From the NCBI RefSeq assembly GCF_004798865.1, contig NW_025335505.1, positions 10,540,681-10,604,680 of the forward strand: DNA of 64,000 nt, read 5' to 3'. Source of the DNA: Varanus komodoensis (taxonomy: Eukaryota > Chordata > Lepidosauria > Squamata > Varanidae). The notes beneath the pieces were generated by a model. It saw only the letters and a program-made list of their open reading frames with translations. It did no database searches and was not told where the DNA came from. Made by a program: the position numbers and the translations under genes. This document shows positions 31,846-44,700 of this stretch, in pieces; the first letter of the stretch is position 1, and each line of letters starts with the position of its first letter.

Positions 31846-34800
31846 ATGAAACTGCATCTCTTATTAGAATGGCAAATATCAAATGCTGGCCAAAAATGGA
31901 AAATCAATCTTTGGAAAACATTTTTAAAAATCACTTCCTACCTGGTAATAGAAGGATAACTGAATGTGTTGACCTGCAGCATGATCCTAAGCATGTTTTC
32001 ACTTATGAGTTCTGCAGAGCTCTATGGGATAACTTCTTCGTAAGTGTTCAGGACTGAGGCCTTAGCCAGACTTGTGCCCTCTATTGCCATGAGAGTTGCC
32101 TGTTGCAGTAGCTCAGCAGCCAGTAGCAAAAGTACTGATAACTCATGCAGCATAAAATGAAGCCACTGGCTTTCAAAATTCAAATTGCCACTTTTATTTC
32201 CTAGTGCCTGAGACTTTGTTCTATGTGCTAAGCAAGTTGTCTGATAAAGCAGTGTCCAGTTATTTTCCTGGTATCTTCAGGTTTCTGGAGTTAAATAATT
32301 GAGTGCATTTTAAGTATGGCTGGTCTTGGTATACCTCTTGGATCATTTAGTTTCAACTAATAAAAGATGCACAATTGAAATGTATTATTTCTGCTACCAC
32401 AATGTGCCTATACATTCTGCACACCTACAATGTGTGGCTTTCTATAGTATTGGCTAGATGAATTTTGCCATTTTTGTAGCACTGGTAGGACTGTAATAAT
32501 GCTGTGGGCAGTAACAGTGGAAAGGAACTTATGGACAATAAGTTTAAACTGGACAAGCATTTAGGTGATTTCCCTGTATTTTTAAAAAATATGTGTTTTG
32601 CCTTCAGTTCTTGAATAAAAATATAAGAAAACAGGTCTAGCTAAATGTTTACATCCTATCAAGAACTATGCACACCTGTACATTCAATGGAAGAGTTATA
32701 CTTCCACTAGACACTAGGTTACTCAGAAGGACTCAAGGTGGTGAGCAGATGTTGGGTTGGATCCAGCTGGACTTGTATATATGTGGAGGAGAAATCAGTG
32801 AGAAAGTTAATCATTACGAAGTTCCATTGGTTTCAATGGATTTATTCTAAGCCTGGCTAAGTCCAGATCTAAATTACCTAAATACACAGTTGGACAATAC
32901 TTTTATTAGGGCCAACCAAAATGCCACAAAGCATGTATCAGGTTTTTGATTTCTCCAGGACTTAGTGTGAAAAGTAGCATGGGAGGAACCAAAAAGTACA
33001 AGGATGTTATGTTGTAGCCATGAGGTCTGTAGAGTCATACAGCATAACAAGCCATCGTGGGGGGTTTTTATCATTGTTGGTCTGTTGTGTCATCAAAATC
33101 TCATTGTAATTCATCATAGTCTGTTTGGTTTTTGGCAGGCACAAACAGAAGCAATGATCTGTATGGTTTCTTGGTACCAAGATGGCTTGTTGTGACATGA
33201 AAAACACAAGTCATTGTGGTTGCAAGCACTGTGGCAAGAGCTTGGCAAGAGGGGCCTGTTGCCACTCGTGCCATGCTAAGCAGCTGTTGGGGCAACCCCA
33301 CTCAGTTTGCCCCCTGTCCTAAAGACCCCTTTGGGCTGGAGCTGCCTGGCATTTGGAAAAGAGCAGTGCCACTCAGCTGACTCCCCTGCTGCCAACCTTC
33401 GTGCATGCCAGGGGGAAGCTCCTTTGCACTTCAGGGGCAGGGGCAAGAAACAGGTGGTCAGCTTTGCCCTAAGGGGGGGGTGCCTCTGCTGCACCCCCCA
33501 TATGCACCACAGGGAAGCCCCTCACATGTTACTGTAGCACATAGAGAAGGCGGTTGGCATGCTTTCTTTTTGAGCCATTTTGACAATGAAACATACTCTC
33601 CTTTTCATTTAACACTGGGGATTAAATATCTTTTCCTCTGCTTCCCCTGCATCCTTGCCACTTTAAAGTGGATTTCCCAGCCCTCCAGAAGTGATTTTGA
33701 TATCACTTAGGGACTGGAGAGGGGAAGGGTTTATTGCCTCCCACTTGGTTCTGTGGAAGAAGAACCCCACTGGAAACAACCCTTGATTCAAGTGCATTCT
33801 TTCCATGTTCAAGAAGCACATCAAACATACCTTTTCTCAGTAGTGGGAAAAGAAGTTAGCTGCAGAACTCCGAAGAGAACTTCATTGCCAGAGTGTTCTT
33901 CTCCCTATATACATTTTGTGTAAGTATAAAATCAGCCCAAGCCACAAAGTTTGGGAAGCTTATAATAAATAATACCCAAATGTAATTGCCGAATGCTTTC
34001 TCCTCTCTTAAAACTAGCTATAATTTTGTCTTGAAATGGTCATGCTTGTTAGCTTGGCAGCAGAACAGGAATGGGGAAACAAATTGAGAAGGAATTGCCC
34101 ATGACTTTCTGGAACCTATAATTCTATGTCAGGTCTAAGAGGCCCAGTGGAATTTAGACTGTTTCCTACAAAGCCATGTCAAGAAAATATTTTTGTGATA
34201 GCTAGATTTGGTAGCATAGACAATTACTGACAGTAAGCAAATAGCACCTTGATTTTTTAAATTAATCTCATCTTTTTCAAGGACAAGTTGCTGTCTCAAA
34301 CTTGGTGTAGAATCTCTCAGCATTACCACAGCTTGCTTTTGATTGCTTCTACCAGTACTAACATACACAGAGGTACTGTTGATGTCTTTACTGTATTCTC
34401 TCAGTTTGAATACATCAAGTTGAATGTAGTTCAACTAGCTCTGTAGTGTTACCTGAAAATATCTTTTTTTAAATTCTTATTTATTTACTTGCAGTGCCAA
34501 GAAACAAATGCAATAGGCCTTCCAAGCTGCTGTTTGAGTAGTTTCAGCATTGTGGGTCATCAGGTGTACTGATCCATTCATTTAAATTTTAATATCTGGT
34601 GGCAAAAACATAGGCTTTACTATGGAAGCTAACAAAAGGATGGGTGCATTCTCTTGAATCTACATAATGTGGCATTTGGAAGTCTGATATTAATTGGATG
34701 TTCAATGATACTGCAACCCACTGTGCATGAACTCGATAACAGTGGATTGCACTGTTATCTGGACCCAGGCCATTTCTCACAGGGAGGTTTTCCTTTCGGC

Positions 34801-36068
34801 AACAAGCCACCCAGACAACACATGACTTGTTCTAGGAGTTGTTGAACACAGACCAATCCCATTGTGGGCCTCAACAAGCAAAGAGCAAGCTACTCTGCCA
34901 GAGCAGCAAAGTGCTCTTTCACTGTTGGTATTTCAGCCATATCACCACCAGCGGCACCTACTCTACCAGTGTCCAAATAGCACCTTTGGAGTGACCACCA
35001 CTGGTTTTTGAACGCTTTTGAAAAAATGGCAGCAGAAATATGCACAGCTGAACTTTTATTTTCTCTATATTTTTTTTCATCTATCACAGGTGTACAAGAG
35101 CACACTTAGGATACCTGAAACATGCACTCTTTCCTGGCCAGTGTCCTGGTCAATATGTCAAAGTGCAGTAGGTAGCATCATTGACATCAACAAAGCAAAG
35201 CGGCATATTGCTTACTTTGGGCACACTTAACAGCTGTCGATTGGTGAGCTGTCAAATGAAAATCAAAGCAATGAAAGAGGGTGGCGAGAGTATTTCTCTT
35301 AGCAGTGTGATCCTGCTTGTTGTTTGTCAACATTGCCCTGCCGGTTTCCCATGCCCTCCAGCTTTTCCACACTTTCCTGAGCCTCTTGGTGCTCCAGAAA
35401 GGGATCTATATCCAGCCTCCTTTTTTTTTAGTACTTTTGATAGGTGTCTTTAAAAAGCATTCTTTTTCAAAAATGTCAAATGTGAGCATTTATTTTTGGA
35501 TGGGGAAATAATACAGTCATGAAATCTGCATCTATCTGTCCTCCCCCACCCCACCAAAAAAAAAAAATTCTCCAAGTGCCATTTAGCCATTGGTGGAGAG
35601 GCTGCAGTGGCAGCAGCGTGGAGCTCAGAAAACAAAATAGCCGGTGAGCAAAACAGGGTTAGCAGAGCAACTGGAGCAGAGGAGGTACTGGGAGGACTGG
35701 GAGAAGGATGGGGAGAATAACCTATGATAAGCCAAAATGTTAAGGAACACCCTGGACTTTTCCATGGACAATTCACACCATCTGGCTTATTTGCAGGGTG
35801 ACTTGTCATGTGAACTTGCCCATTAAGTCACATCCGTGTTTAAATATTTGAAGTGCGCCTATTGCAAAGTAAAATGGTGCTGATGGCTGTTGGACTCTGG
35901 TCCAAAGTTCCATGATACCTAACAGGCTTAGAAAAAGACTTGGATATACTATGTAGTGACTCACAAAGCCCATTAGGGGTCACTGATGTACTTTATATGA
36001 AATACATCCCATAGGACTGTGCCTGAAATATTTCCCACTGGATTTCTTGAACCACAGTTTGGTTTCTT

Positions 36069-36112
36069 CAGAGAGAGAGAGAGAGAGAGAGAATGAGAAA
36101 GAGAAAGAGAGA
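36069..36112. repeat. (GA)n microsatellite
   Basis: GA run passing into GAGAAA units. Confidence 0.9.
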
Positions 36113-37047
36113 ACTGTGGAGAGATACTGGGAGATAAGTCTGCATAGCAGAGTAGGATGCTACTCATTCATGTCTATTTCTGAAACTAATTGGCTAATTG
36201 GCTCAGAACAACCCAACGGATTCTCCAGTAGCACTTGAAGATTGCAGAAACCTAAAACTATCTGGGTCTAGACTCTGTGGCAGCCCCAATGCTTTGAACT
36301 TCTCCAAATGCGGCATTTCATGTCATAGTGATGGCAGATGCTGCACCAAGGCATGAATCCCTCTGAATTTGAAAATTCGAGTTCTCTTCCTTGACCCACA
36401 ATCCATACAGGTTCCAAAGTTCCTTTTTGCCCTCTCCTGGCCTGGCTCCCATGTGGTTTTGTGCCCAAGTTCTTTTCCACCTGGCTTGGTGATGTCATTC
36501 CTCAAGTTTCTGTATACTCCAGCCTGAATCTTTTAGCAGTCCTATTTCAGTGAGTACCTCTGCTTCCCAAGCCTTTCCATTGTTTTCTCCCCATAACTGT
36601 TCATTGCATATTTTCTTTCTCTTTTCCTCCTGAGAGGAGGATCCCATCCCACAGTCCTCCTTGTGGCAAGCTTCCCCTTCATCCAGTTGAAGGTCATCTG
36701 ACCTGTTTCCTCCCATCTCTCTCCTCTGTCCTCAGTCACCTGTTTCTGGGCTCCCTACCTTTAGATTTCCTACAGCTGAGGGCAAGGAGATCTCACTCTG
36801 ATCTGTTGCTGATTCTAGGGCTTGCATGAGGGTTTATGCCAGGGTAAACAACCTTCTTTTCCTTCAGGGGTTCTGTCTATAGCAAGAATCAAAAAGGGGT
36901 TTCTCTGTCATGGAACAGAAGGGGAAACAGCTGTCCCTACACTCTTCTCCCCTCCTCTTCTGGGCACAGAACTGGTTGTGATCAGCATACTTGGTAGTAT
37001 AACATCATTATTCTACTCAGGTAAACTATCTTGCATGTTCTCATAAT

Positions 37048-37062
37048 CTCTCTCTCTCTCTA

Positions 37063-37129
<67 letters not shown>
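37048..37129. repeat. Compound (CT)n(AC)n(AG)n microsatellite
   Basis: Three adjoining dinucleotide runs: about 7 CT, about 9 AC and about 24 AG units. Confidence 0.95.
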
Positions 37130-37131
<2 letters not shown>

Positions 37132-37187
37132 TATGTTATCCTGTTTTATTGAATGCTCTCTTTAAAAAAACTCCCTAACTCCAATGC

Positions 37188-37208
37188 TAACCCTAATCCT
37201 AACCCTCT
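37188..37208. repeat. Short interstitial telomere-like motif
   Basis: CTAACC-CTAATC-CTAACC, three near-perfect CCCTAA-type hexamers with one substitution, 60 bases after the compound microsatellite. Confidence 0.5.
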
Positions 37209-39784
37209 TACCTCGTTAAGGTGTGCATCCAGGGTACGTTTGTGTAAAAGACACGGGATAAAAGGTCAAGAAGAACCCTTGTGGGATATAGCAACAAACT
37301 ACCTACCTAAACCAGAGCTACCAGATAGAGCCTCCTCCAGTTCCAGTCATGACTAAAGGTTTCTGTGTTTTTTTCACATGTCTTCAGTGCTTACAGTAAC
37401 AGCCCCTGGGGTTTTGAGAGTCCTTGCGCAAAACATCCTCAGTGGCACTCCCCTCCCTGAGCCTGCCTTCTCACAGCCATTGTTCCTAGCCACTATTTCA
37501 GCTCATCGTCTTTCTCATCTTGGCTTGCTTGACTGGTGGAGAGCCAGGGAGCAGGGAGGCACTGGCACCTGCTCCTCCTCTCCACCTGGGCCAGGACAAG
37601 AGGCAGGTGGAAAAGCAGGTTGCAGTCATGAAGTGAGGACCAGGGGCTCCACAAGCTGGCCCTCAGTGTTGCACATCTTGGTGACTCAACCATTCAGCAG
37701 CCATTCCATGCCAGCAATATCTCCGGCAGGCGCCACGTTGCAGAAATGATGGTGGATGACAAACCTCCCATCCCTGCTAGAGCATGGTCCGTTTTAAAGA
37801 AGGGTGGGATTGTAATTATCGATTTGATGCCAGCCGTGGCAGCATCCTACTCACAGAAGCAGAGGAACAGGAACTGGCAGGCCTCCAGCCTGAAGGAAAG
37901 AAAGAAATAGCCCTCAGAGGAATCCTGAAATAGCACCGCAAGAGGCACTTTCAGTTACGATCGATAGTACAAACTGGAACTTGCCTCCTAATGCTGAACC
38001 CACACCTCTGGAGCTGGCTTGATGTATTTCAGCGTGGTCAACCATCTCTGAATGGACTGCTATATTTGGAAGACAAAGTAGATAACATTTCAAGAATATT
38101 TTATTAGGAAAAACCTCTAAGAGCAGAACGCCCTCTACTTCAGCGTCTTCATTGTCCTGAAAATATTAATGGCAGCACTGCATCCGATATGCATAGTTTA
38201 GCAGGTTGCAGCATACTCTTCTTTGAAGTGGAAGAGTTTGTAGTGAAATGGAACAAAATCCTAACCCACAGTGCACAAAGCATTTTTTAAAAAGAATAAA
38301 ACATAAAAATTGAATTGTCACCTAAAAGGAAGATAGATGTATGGTGTGAGAGAGTTTCCTTTCAAACTGGGACTCTTTCAGTCTCATTGCTGTCAGTTTT
38401 AACCAATTTGCCTGACCAATTATGGATAAATTTTGGTGTCAGATAGTTAATTACAAATTTAACATGCTAATGAGCAGAAAAAAATGCCTAATACTCTGCA
38501 TATATTTGTGTAAATATACACATGCATAAGCTGATTTGTTGACCTTTGAGTAGAAAATAACTGTCTGTTTTAATACGTATGCCTGAATGTTTTTCTTTTA
38601 ATTATTACTGATGGCTAAAAAAGGTTTTCTTTACAATGCAGTCCTATGGAAACAACTGAGAAATAAGCCCTAGCAAATGGCTTACTCTCTCTTAAAGTGC
38701 TAGGCTTGCACTTAAATGAGTACCAGGGGCTTTTGATACCTTGTGGTCACCCCCCCCCCCTTGTTTTTGCTCTCTCTTTTCCTTATTGCTGTCACCATTT
38801 TTTAATCTATCCACCCTTCCTAGGTTCCTAGATCCTCTACTTCCCAGTTGCTGCTTGTACTTTCCTGGAGGCATGGAGTGCTACAGTTCTGAAATGTGAG
38901 GCTCTGGGCTGCACTTCAGCTTTGAACTTGCCCTGTCTGCTTTTGTTGAAATCCTTCCTGTCTAATCCTGGTTGTGTGACTCAGGAGGTTGTAACTGCTT
39001 GCTGAAACTGGAAGAAACTCAGCAGAGGAAAGCTTTCTACACAAGTCTTCCTGTGTTCCTGAATGCTCACTAGTGGTAATTTGCTGGAGCTTTTCACAAT
39101 GTTGTAATCTTTCAGACCTCTTCCATTGTTTGCAACAATCTTAGCATTTTTTGTTCCTAATGGGGAAAGTCTAGTATATCTCTGAAAGCCTGATGTATTC
39201 TTACAATTCTGTGTAAACCACAGAGCCACCTAATGAGTGTGCAAGGGAACATACAGGGCAGCAGAGAAAGAAAACCCCTAGAAAAAATATCTGTAAATGA
39301 GCTCATCTCGAAGAATGTAGAAAGAGAAGCCTCAAAAAAGTGGCAGATTAAGCAACCCTTTAGAAAAACCCCACAAGAGGAATGCTAGTCTTAATAATTT
39401 CATATATTCCAGATCTGGAACCTAACACTGGAAAGAGATTTTGAGCTCTGCAAACCATGTGTCAGATTAAGCCCTGAGCTTAATGCTTATTTAACAATTA
39501 AGGGCAAAAACCACACAATTGTTACTCTGATGGAATAGTTCCACCAGCAGAACAGAAAGCAGACGGATTCTCCCCGAGTCCCTGTGTGCCCTCAAAACCT
39601 GCCCCATGGGGCTGTGGGACCCTGGGGTGCAGATTTTTGGTGGGTGAAGGGAGCTGCAAGGGTGAGGAAAGAGGAAGACACTCCCACTGTGGAAGTGGGC
39701 ATCCATCATGCAGCACTGGCTGCTGCTCTTAGCATCCCCCTTAGATATACAAAGCACTGAACACACACACTCCTGGTTGTCTGT

Positions 39785-39960
39785 ATAGATGGATACATCA
39801 GAGGCTGCCTCATACCAGGTGAGATCGTTGGTCCATCTAGCAGAGATGGGCAGCAGTTCTCCAGGGGTTCAGGCAGATGTCTTTCCTAGCCCTACTTTAG
39901 CTATCTGAAACTGAACTGGGGCCACTCAGCCACAGCCCTTCCGCAAAGATGCCTTGCATT
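39785..39960 (-). repeat. tRNA-derived SINE, minus strand
   Basis: GAGGCTGCCTCATACCAGGT, TTGGTCCATCTAGCAGAG, GGGCAGCAGTTCTCCAGGGG, TCAGGCAGATGTCTTTCC and AGCCCTAC are the complement of the family body seen at 13.1 kb. The head end is diverged. Confidence 0.75.
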
Positions 39961-41254
39961 CAGAGATGGTGCTGTGCTATTAATTAGGGCAATATAACAA
40001 TTATATTGGTAAACTCCTTGAACAACTAACCTCCAAATAGCTCAGTTTTTACATGCAGGGATTGTACATCTTATTCTACAGTCTGGATATACTTGTAAAT
40101 GTAGTCATGAACATATGTGAATGCTGTTTCTCTAGTGTCATGGGTTTGGCTCCTCTGTGTAAAGGAGAAGAGGATCTTTCGGCTCTTGTGTAATGTCAAA
40201 AGCATAAATTCCAGCCAGCTGCTTTAGTTTCTTCATGCAGCATGATTCACAAAGGTAAAGCACTGGATTATCTGGTAGAACTGATTATATAGGACATATT
40301 ACCTATTATATGCTGCCACTGGGAAGTAGAGAAAGCTCCCAGTTATGAAAAGTTGCTTAGAGATTTCCAGGAAGAAGAGAATGGCTTTGTGAAAAGACAA
40401 ACGCAAGCTTAATGTTCAGTTTTAAATGGTGCCTTGCAAAATTGCTGCTCACAAGTGGAAGATGGAAAAATAATACTGAAAATGTGAGCGTGTGGAGGCA
40501 TGCTTAGATACAATTAGAGTCTGTCTACCATGCCCATTTTCAGCAAGCATCCATTTCAGGGGAGTAATTTTTCCACAGACGTTATTTAGTAATGTTTCTT
40601 GACTCAAGAACAATGCCAATCTTGAACGTTTCCGTCATCACTCATGGGTTTTTCCTCCACCCTTCTCCTTTGCCCAGTCACCGGTGAGGGAATCCTTTCC
40701 AGAATTCCTTTCATTTTGCCACCCTGCAGGCTCAGCCTCAGAGCTGGACTGTAATCTTATTATGCCCTTAAATGTCTAACTGAGGCACGACAGCTGGAGC
40801 CTAATGTGCTGTAAGTGATCTGAGACCCTGCATCTATGTCACCTACTGTCTACGCCTAACATGCAGCACAGCATCTGCAATAAAATATTGAATGCAATCT
40901 TCTTCCCTCGCCCGTGTATTTCTATATGCCCATATTAAGAGTAGATTTAGAAGGCACGGTCTGTAGTTCGCCTCCACTGTGACAATGGTTTTATTTAAGT
41001 AAGTTGCAATGGACTTCTTTTAAGCACATTTCCTAAAGTTGCTTGCTGTATTTCAATGTTCCTATTAAACAATGTTTTGACATAATTACATTGTGACTTT
41101 TCTTGCTATTGTTGATCTAGAAGAAATGTTACAATAATTTATTACTGCAGGCAGCATTACATGCTTTGCATGGACCACATTTTTAACTCTGTCTGAATAA
41201 TTTTAAAGTAGGTGCCTCTGTACATCAACCTCTGGCTTCTTCATTCTGGTTACT
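39961..41254. other. Intergenic stretch without recognised repeats
   Basis: No repeat family or gene was recognised over about 1.3 kb. The part at about 40500-41120 has mixed, unbiased sequence that could be conserved noncoding DNA. Confidence 0.4.
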
Positions 41255-41350
41255 ATTAATGTTTATATGCCACTTCATTCACTAAAAAGTCATCAAGGTG
41301 GGTTCACGACAGTGTAATTGAATAAAACATTAAAACAATAAAAAGAGTAA
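41255..41350. repeat. ATTT-headed repeat fragment (diverged)
   Basis: ATGTTTATATGCCACTTCAT, TCACTAAAAAGTCATCAAGG, TGGGTTCACGACAGTGTAAT, then an A-rich AAAACATTAAAACAATAAAA block. Confidence 0.45.
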
Positions 41351-41627
41351 GAGATTAGAGCTACATGATTTAATATGAGCAAGTGGCAGGTGGGAAAGGG
41401 AAGGTGTTGCTGCCAATTAGAAACCATACTAAAAATGAATAATTAAGGTGAGAAATGGTGAGCATGCATTCATCTTTTTGCCTTGCCTGAAAATGAAATC
41501 ACATGACCAGGAATAACAACCTACCCATATAATAATTCTTATTAATATACAGATGCACTTTTCTAATTTAACCTTGAAATGATTAAATAAATATATAGAT
41601 ATATTTATTTGCAGACAGCATGTAGAC

Positions 41628-41754
41628 CAGCTTCCCCAACCTGTCACCTTCAGATGTTTTGGACTACAGTTCCCATAATCTCTTATGATATTGACTGGGA
41701 CTAATGGAAGTTGTTGTCTGAAACATCTGAAGGCTGCCAAGTTGGGGAAGGCTG
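41628..41754. repeat. Palindromic DNA element (MITE-like), both ends present
   Basis: About 127 bases that fold on themselves. The left arm is CAGCTTCCCCAACCTG then TTCAGATGTTTTGGACTAC. The right arm is GTCTGAAACATCTGAAGG then GTTGGGGAAGGCTG. It has no coding capacity, so it would need a transposase in trans. Target duplication is not clear. Confidence 0.75.
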
Positions 41755-44700
41755 CTAATAGGTGGGTAAATTTTTTTATTCACAATTAAGCCTTCGCTTA
41801 AAGATTAACTCCCAGAGACTACATTATCTCTAAGCTTTGGATCCTTTAAGATTCATATTTGGGATGCCCATATTTAGTTCTCAGGGGGAATAAATTTTAT
41901 GGACAGCTGCTAAAGGTTCTGTTCCTAAACACTGCCCTAAAGGCTCAGTTTAGATGAAAAGAATTAAGAAGAGGCTCTGTTAGAACTCTGTACTCCAGCG
42001 CCTTAGTTTTTAGGCCTCTGGCTGGAGTGAAAGGTAAGGCATCCACGTTCAGACAGCCACTAGGGCAAGCTTTACTTTGACAGCTGTAGTTTGTGCCTTG
42101 AGTTTTTCTGCAAATGTTGAAGGTAAATTAAGAACTCTATAGCTATGGTTCTGACCTTTAGTGGATTTATATTACAAAGGCATAATCATTCATGCTATTG
42201 GTAGAAACAGACAATAATTTCCCTCTTGGTAAACATTCCCTCCATGTCAATGCTAACGATTATGCATATTATGCTAACTATTAATTATGTATACCTATGT
42301 GGGAAAAAGAGAAGGGCCAACTCTCTTTGCTATGTAGACTGTTTTCCAGCTCCCCATAGTGTTGTAACTAGCACAAGGGAAGTTTTAAGGAAATAATCAT
42401 ACAGTAGCTTAGCTATCATCAGTTAACAATGAAGTCCTATATCTACTCAAAGCAAAATCACATGAAGTTTGGGTTCTATCCTAAGAATAATTTATGGCAG
42501 GCAAGAAAAGTAGCTCTTTGATGTTCCAGGTCCTATCAGTTTATTCCTGTATGTGTCACAAAAAATCCAAGACAAAAAAGATTAACTAATTAAACAATAA
42601 ATATACTTTAGGATGATCAGAAGCAAAGCATAGTAATCACAGGTTATATCTCAATAATAAGCTGTGTTGGACTCACCCTAACAGAAGTTATAAGCTTTAT
42701 ACTTTAGAATATAGAAAACTGACTGTTTCCCTCCCCTGCCCCCACTCCATTCTCCAGGGTTTTTCCTTTCCAGTTCCTTCTCCAGGAAAAGGAAAAACAG
42801 CCCCAAGTTATATGAATAATTAACCCTTTCTCAGATAGCTCTTGATTGCCAAGCCACAGTGGGAAAACAGAATTGAAACAATCCTGCAAGCGCTAATCCA
42901 CAAATTGTATCTTTCTTTAATCCATTGGCATGCACACCTTTCTTGTTATCTGATCACTGAATTGGTAACTGTTGCAAGCTGATCTGGGCATCTGTGCTTC
43001 CTTTGCAGTGTAAAAGTACCAGGCCAGCTCATGCATTGTCTTAAGGAATATTGTAACTCTGGCAGTAAAAAGCAAACATGAAACCTGTTAGAATTCTGTA
43101 ACTCCTGATTGTTTTGTTCGTTATCTGTTACTCAAGCCGTTGATGTATCATGATGTTTTTTCCTGATGTCTATAATGGTTTCTCAATGTTTCTGTATTAT
43201 GATTTTGCGCTTCCCCATTGTTCTTGCCTTCTTACCTATTCAGAATCTCATTCTTCATCCTGCCCTGGGTCCTTGACTCCAACCCCATAAAACAGTCTGT
43301 GCATGTTCTGTTCCCTTTGTAGACTTTTCTGCACACGGACTACCCATCAGCACAGGTGTGGGGGGCGGGGCGGTTTCTGTCAGAGAAGAACTTCCCTGCA
43401 CTTCCCAATAAACTGCTGAGACTGAACATAGCACTTCCATATGAATCCAAACATCCATTCTCTCCGGTCCTGAAGAGGAATTTCCTGACAAAAGCAATGC
43501 ATATGTAACTTCTGATGCTGATCGAGGTCACCCTCATTATCTACTCAACCAAGGCCTATTTGGCTGCTTTAAAATGCCAAGATGGGCAATGAACAGGCAC
43601 AGATGTGGTTGATCCCACACTACCAAGGATCTTGTCCACATCCTCAGCCTGTACCAATTGAAACTTTTCCATCACAGCTACAAAAGCAAACATGAAAGGT
43701 ATACTCTATGATCTGCTATAACCGTGACATCTAAGCTGGAATCAGTGCAAGTAATTTTATCCTGCAAAAAAATTATAGCAGGCTGCTGAGACATCATCTC
43801 CAGTTCTTTCTAATCCTTGTCGCAATAGACATTTTATGATTCTAAGTGACTCAGTTGGACAACCCATTGCAGGTGCAATGGTGGAGGACAAATTTGCTTT
43901 TTTGTTATGGAAATCACCGCAGTTTGAGTTTTAATGCAGGTTCCAGCCTGTGTTTGATTGAACTCAACTGAAATCTCCCTCCATCAATGGTCTAATTATT
44001 GTCCCTGCTGCTTAATCACTCTGAGCAATTTGACAAACCAGGAAGTATGCTTGGCTTTATCCAGTGGGAGAGAACTGGAACAATTGTGACAACCACCTGG
44101 ATCATGTCTCTGTTCCAGAGATAAATTAGAGACTGGACAGAATTACTAGCTAAGGCAGCAGGAACTTTCCCGAGGCAGTGACAAAATTGTTCTGACCCAT
44201 CTTATTTCAGGGGATCGACTTTTGCCTAAGTCACTCACCTCTGCAGATGTTCGGAGCTCCTGTTACCCTAAAGTCTACAAAGTAGTGATCCATTTCAGAC
44301 AAAGAGATTACAGACTGTCCTTCCATCGCCTGTGCAGAGCAAACACTACACTCATAGAAAACTAAGAGTTTGCCCCACAGTGTGTTTGGGATCCAATATC
44401 ATTTGGGACTGTTCGGGAAGCTATGACATTAACAGCAACTCCCACCTAGGTAAATTCTACACCCCAGTGCCACCAGTCTGGGAGACTCCATCACACTCAA
44501 GATCACCCCAGTTATCACAGGTAGGCAAACTGCCAGGCAACAGGTTGGCCAGAGTAGTTCTTAAGTACTGGATTCAAGCAATAAGGAGACTAACTGAATG
44601 TCAAATTCATCTTAGACATAAAGGAGTAATCCAGCCAAATGACATCCGTGTCTCAATGAATTATGCATACTTTAAATTAGAAAAAAGTCTTCAGTTTCAA

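Larger units (their letters stand above)
31846..39784. other. RAB12-MTCL1 intergenic region, first part
   Basis: No gene recognised. It holds short repeat traces near 31975-32030, a GC-richer block at about 33210-33540, and a minus-strand stretch at about 36300-36740 with small Lys/Glu-rich frames that I cannot assign. Microsatellites lie at 36.07 and 37.05 kb, a short telomere-like motif at 37.19 kb, and C and G homopolymers near 38755 and 33473. Confidence 0.5.

Noticed and set aside
36323-36505. Small minus-strand frame with a CxxC pair, considered as a zinc-knuckle piece
   Set aside because: Only one CxxC pair is visible and no further His/Cys spacing fits a known zinc-binding motif.
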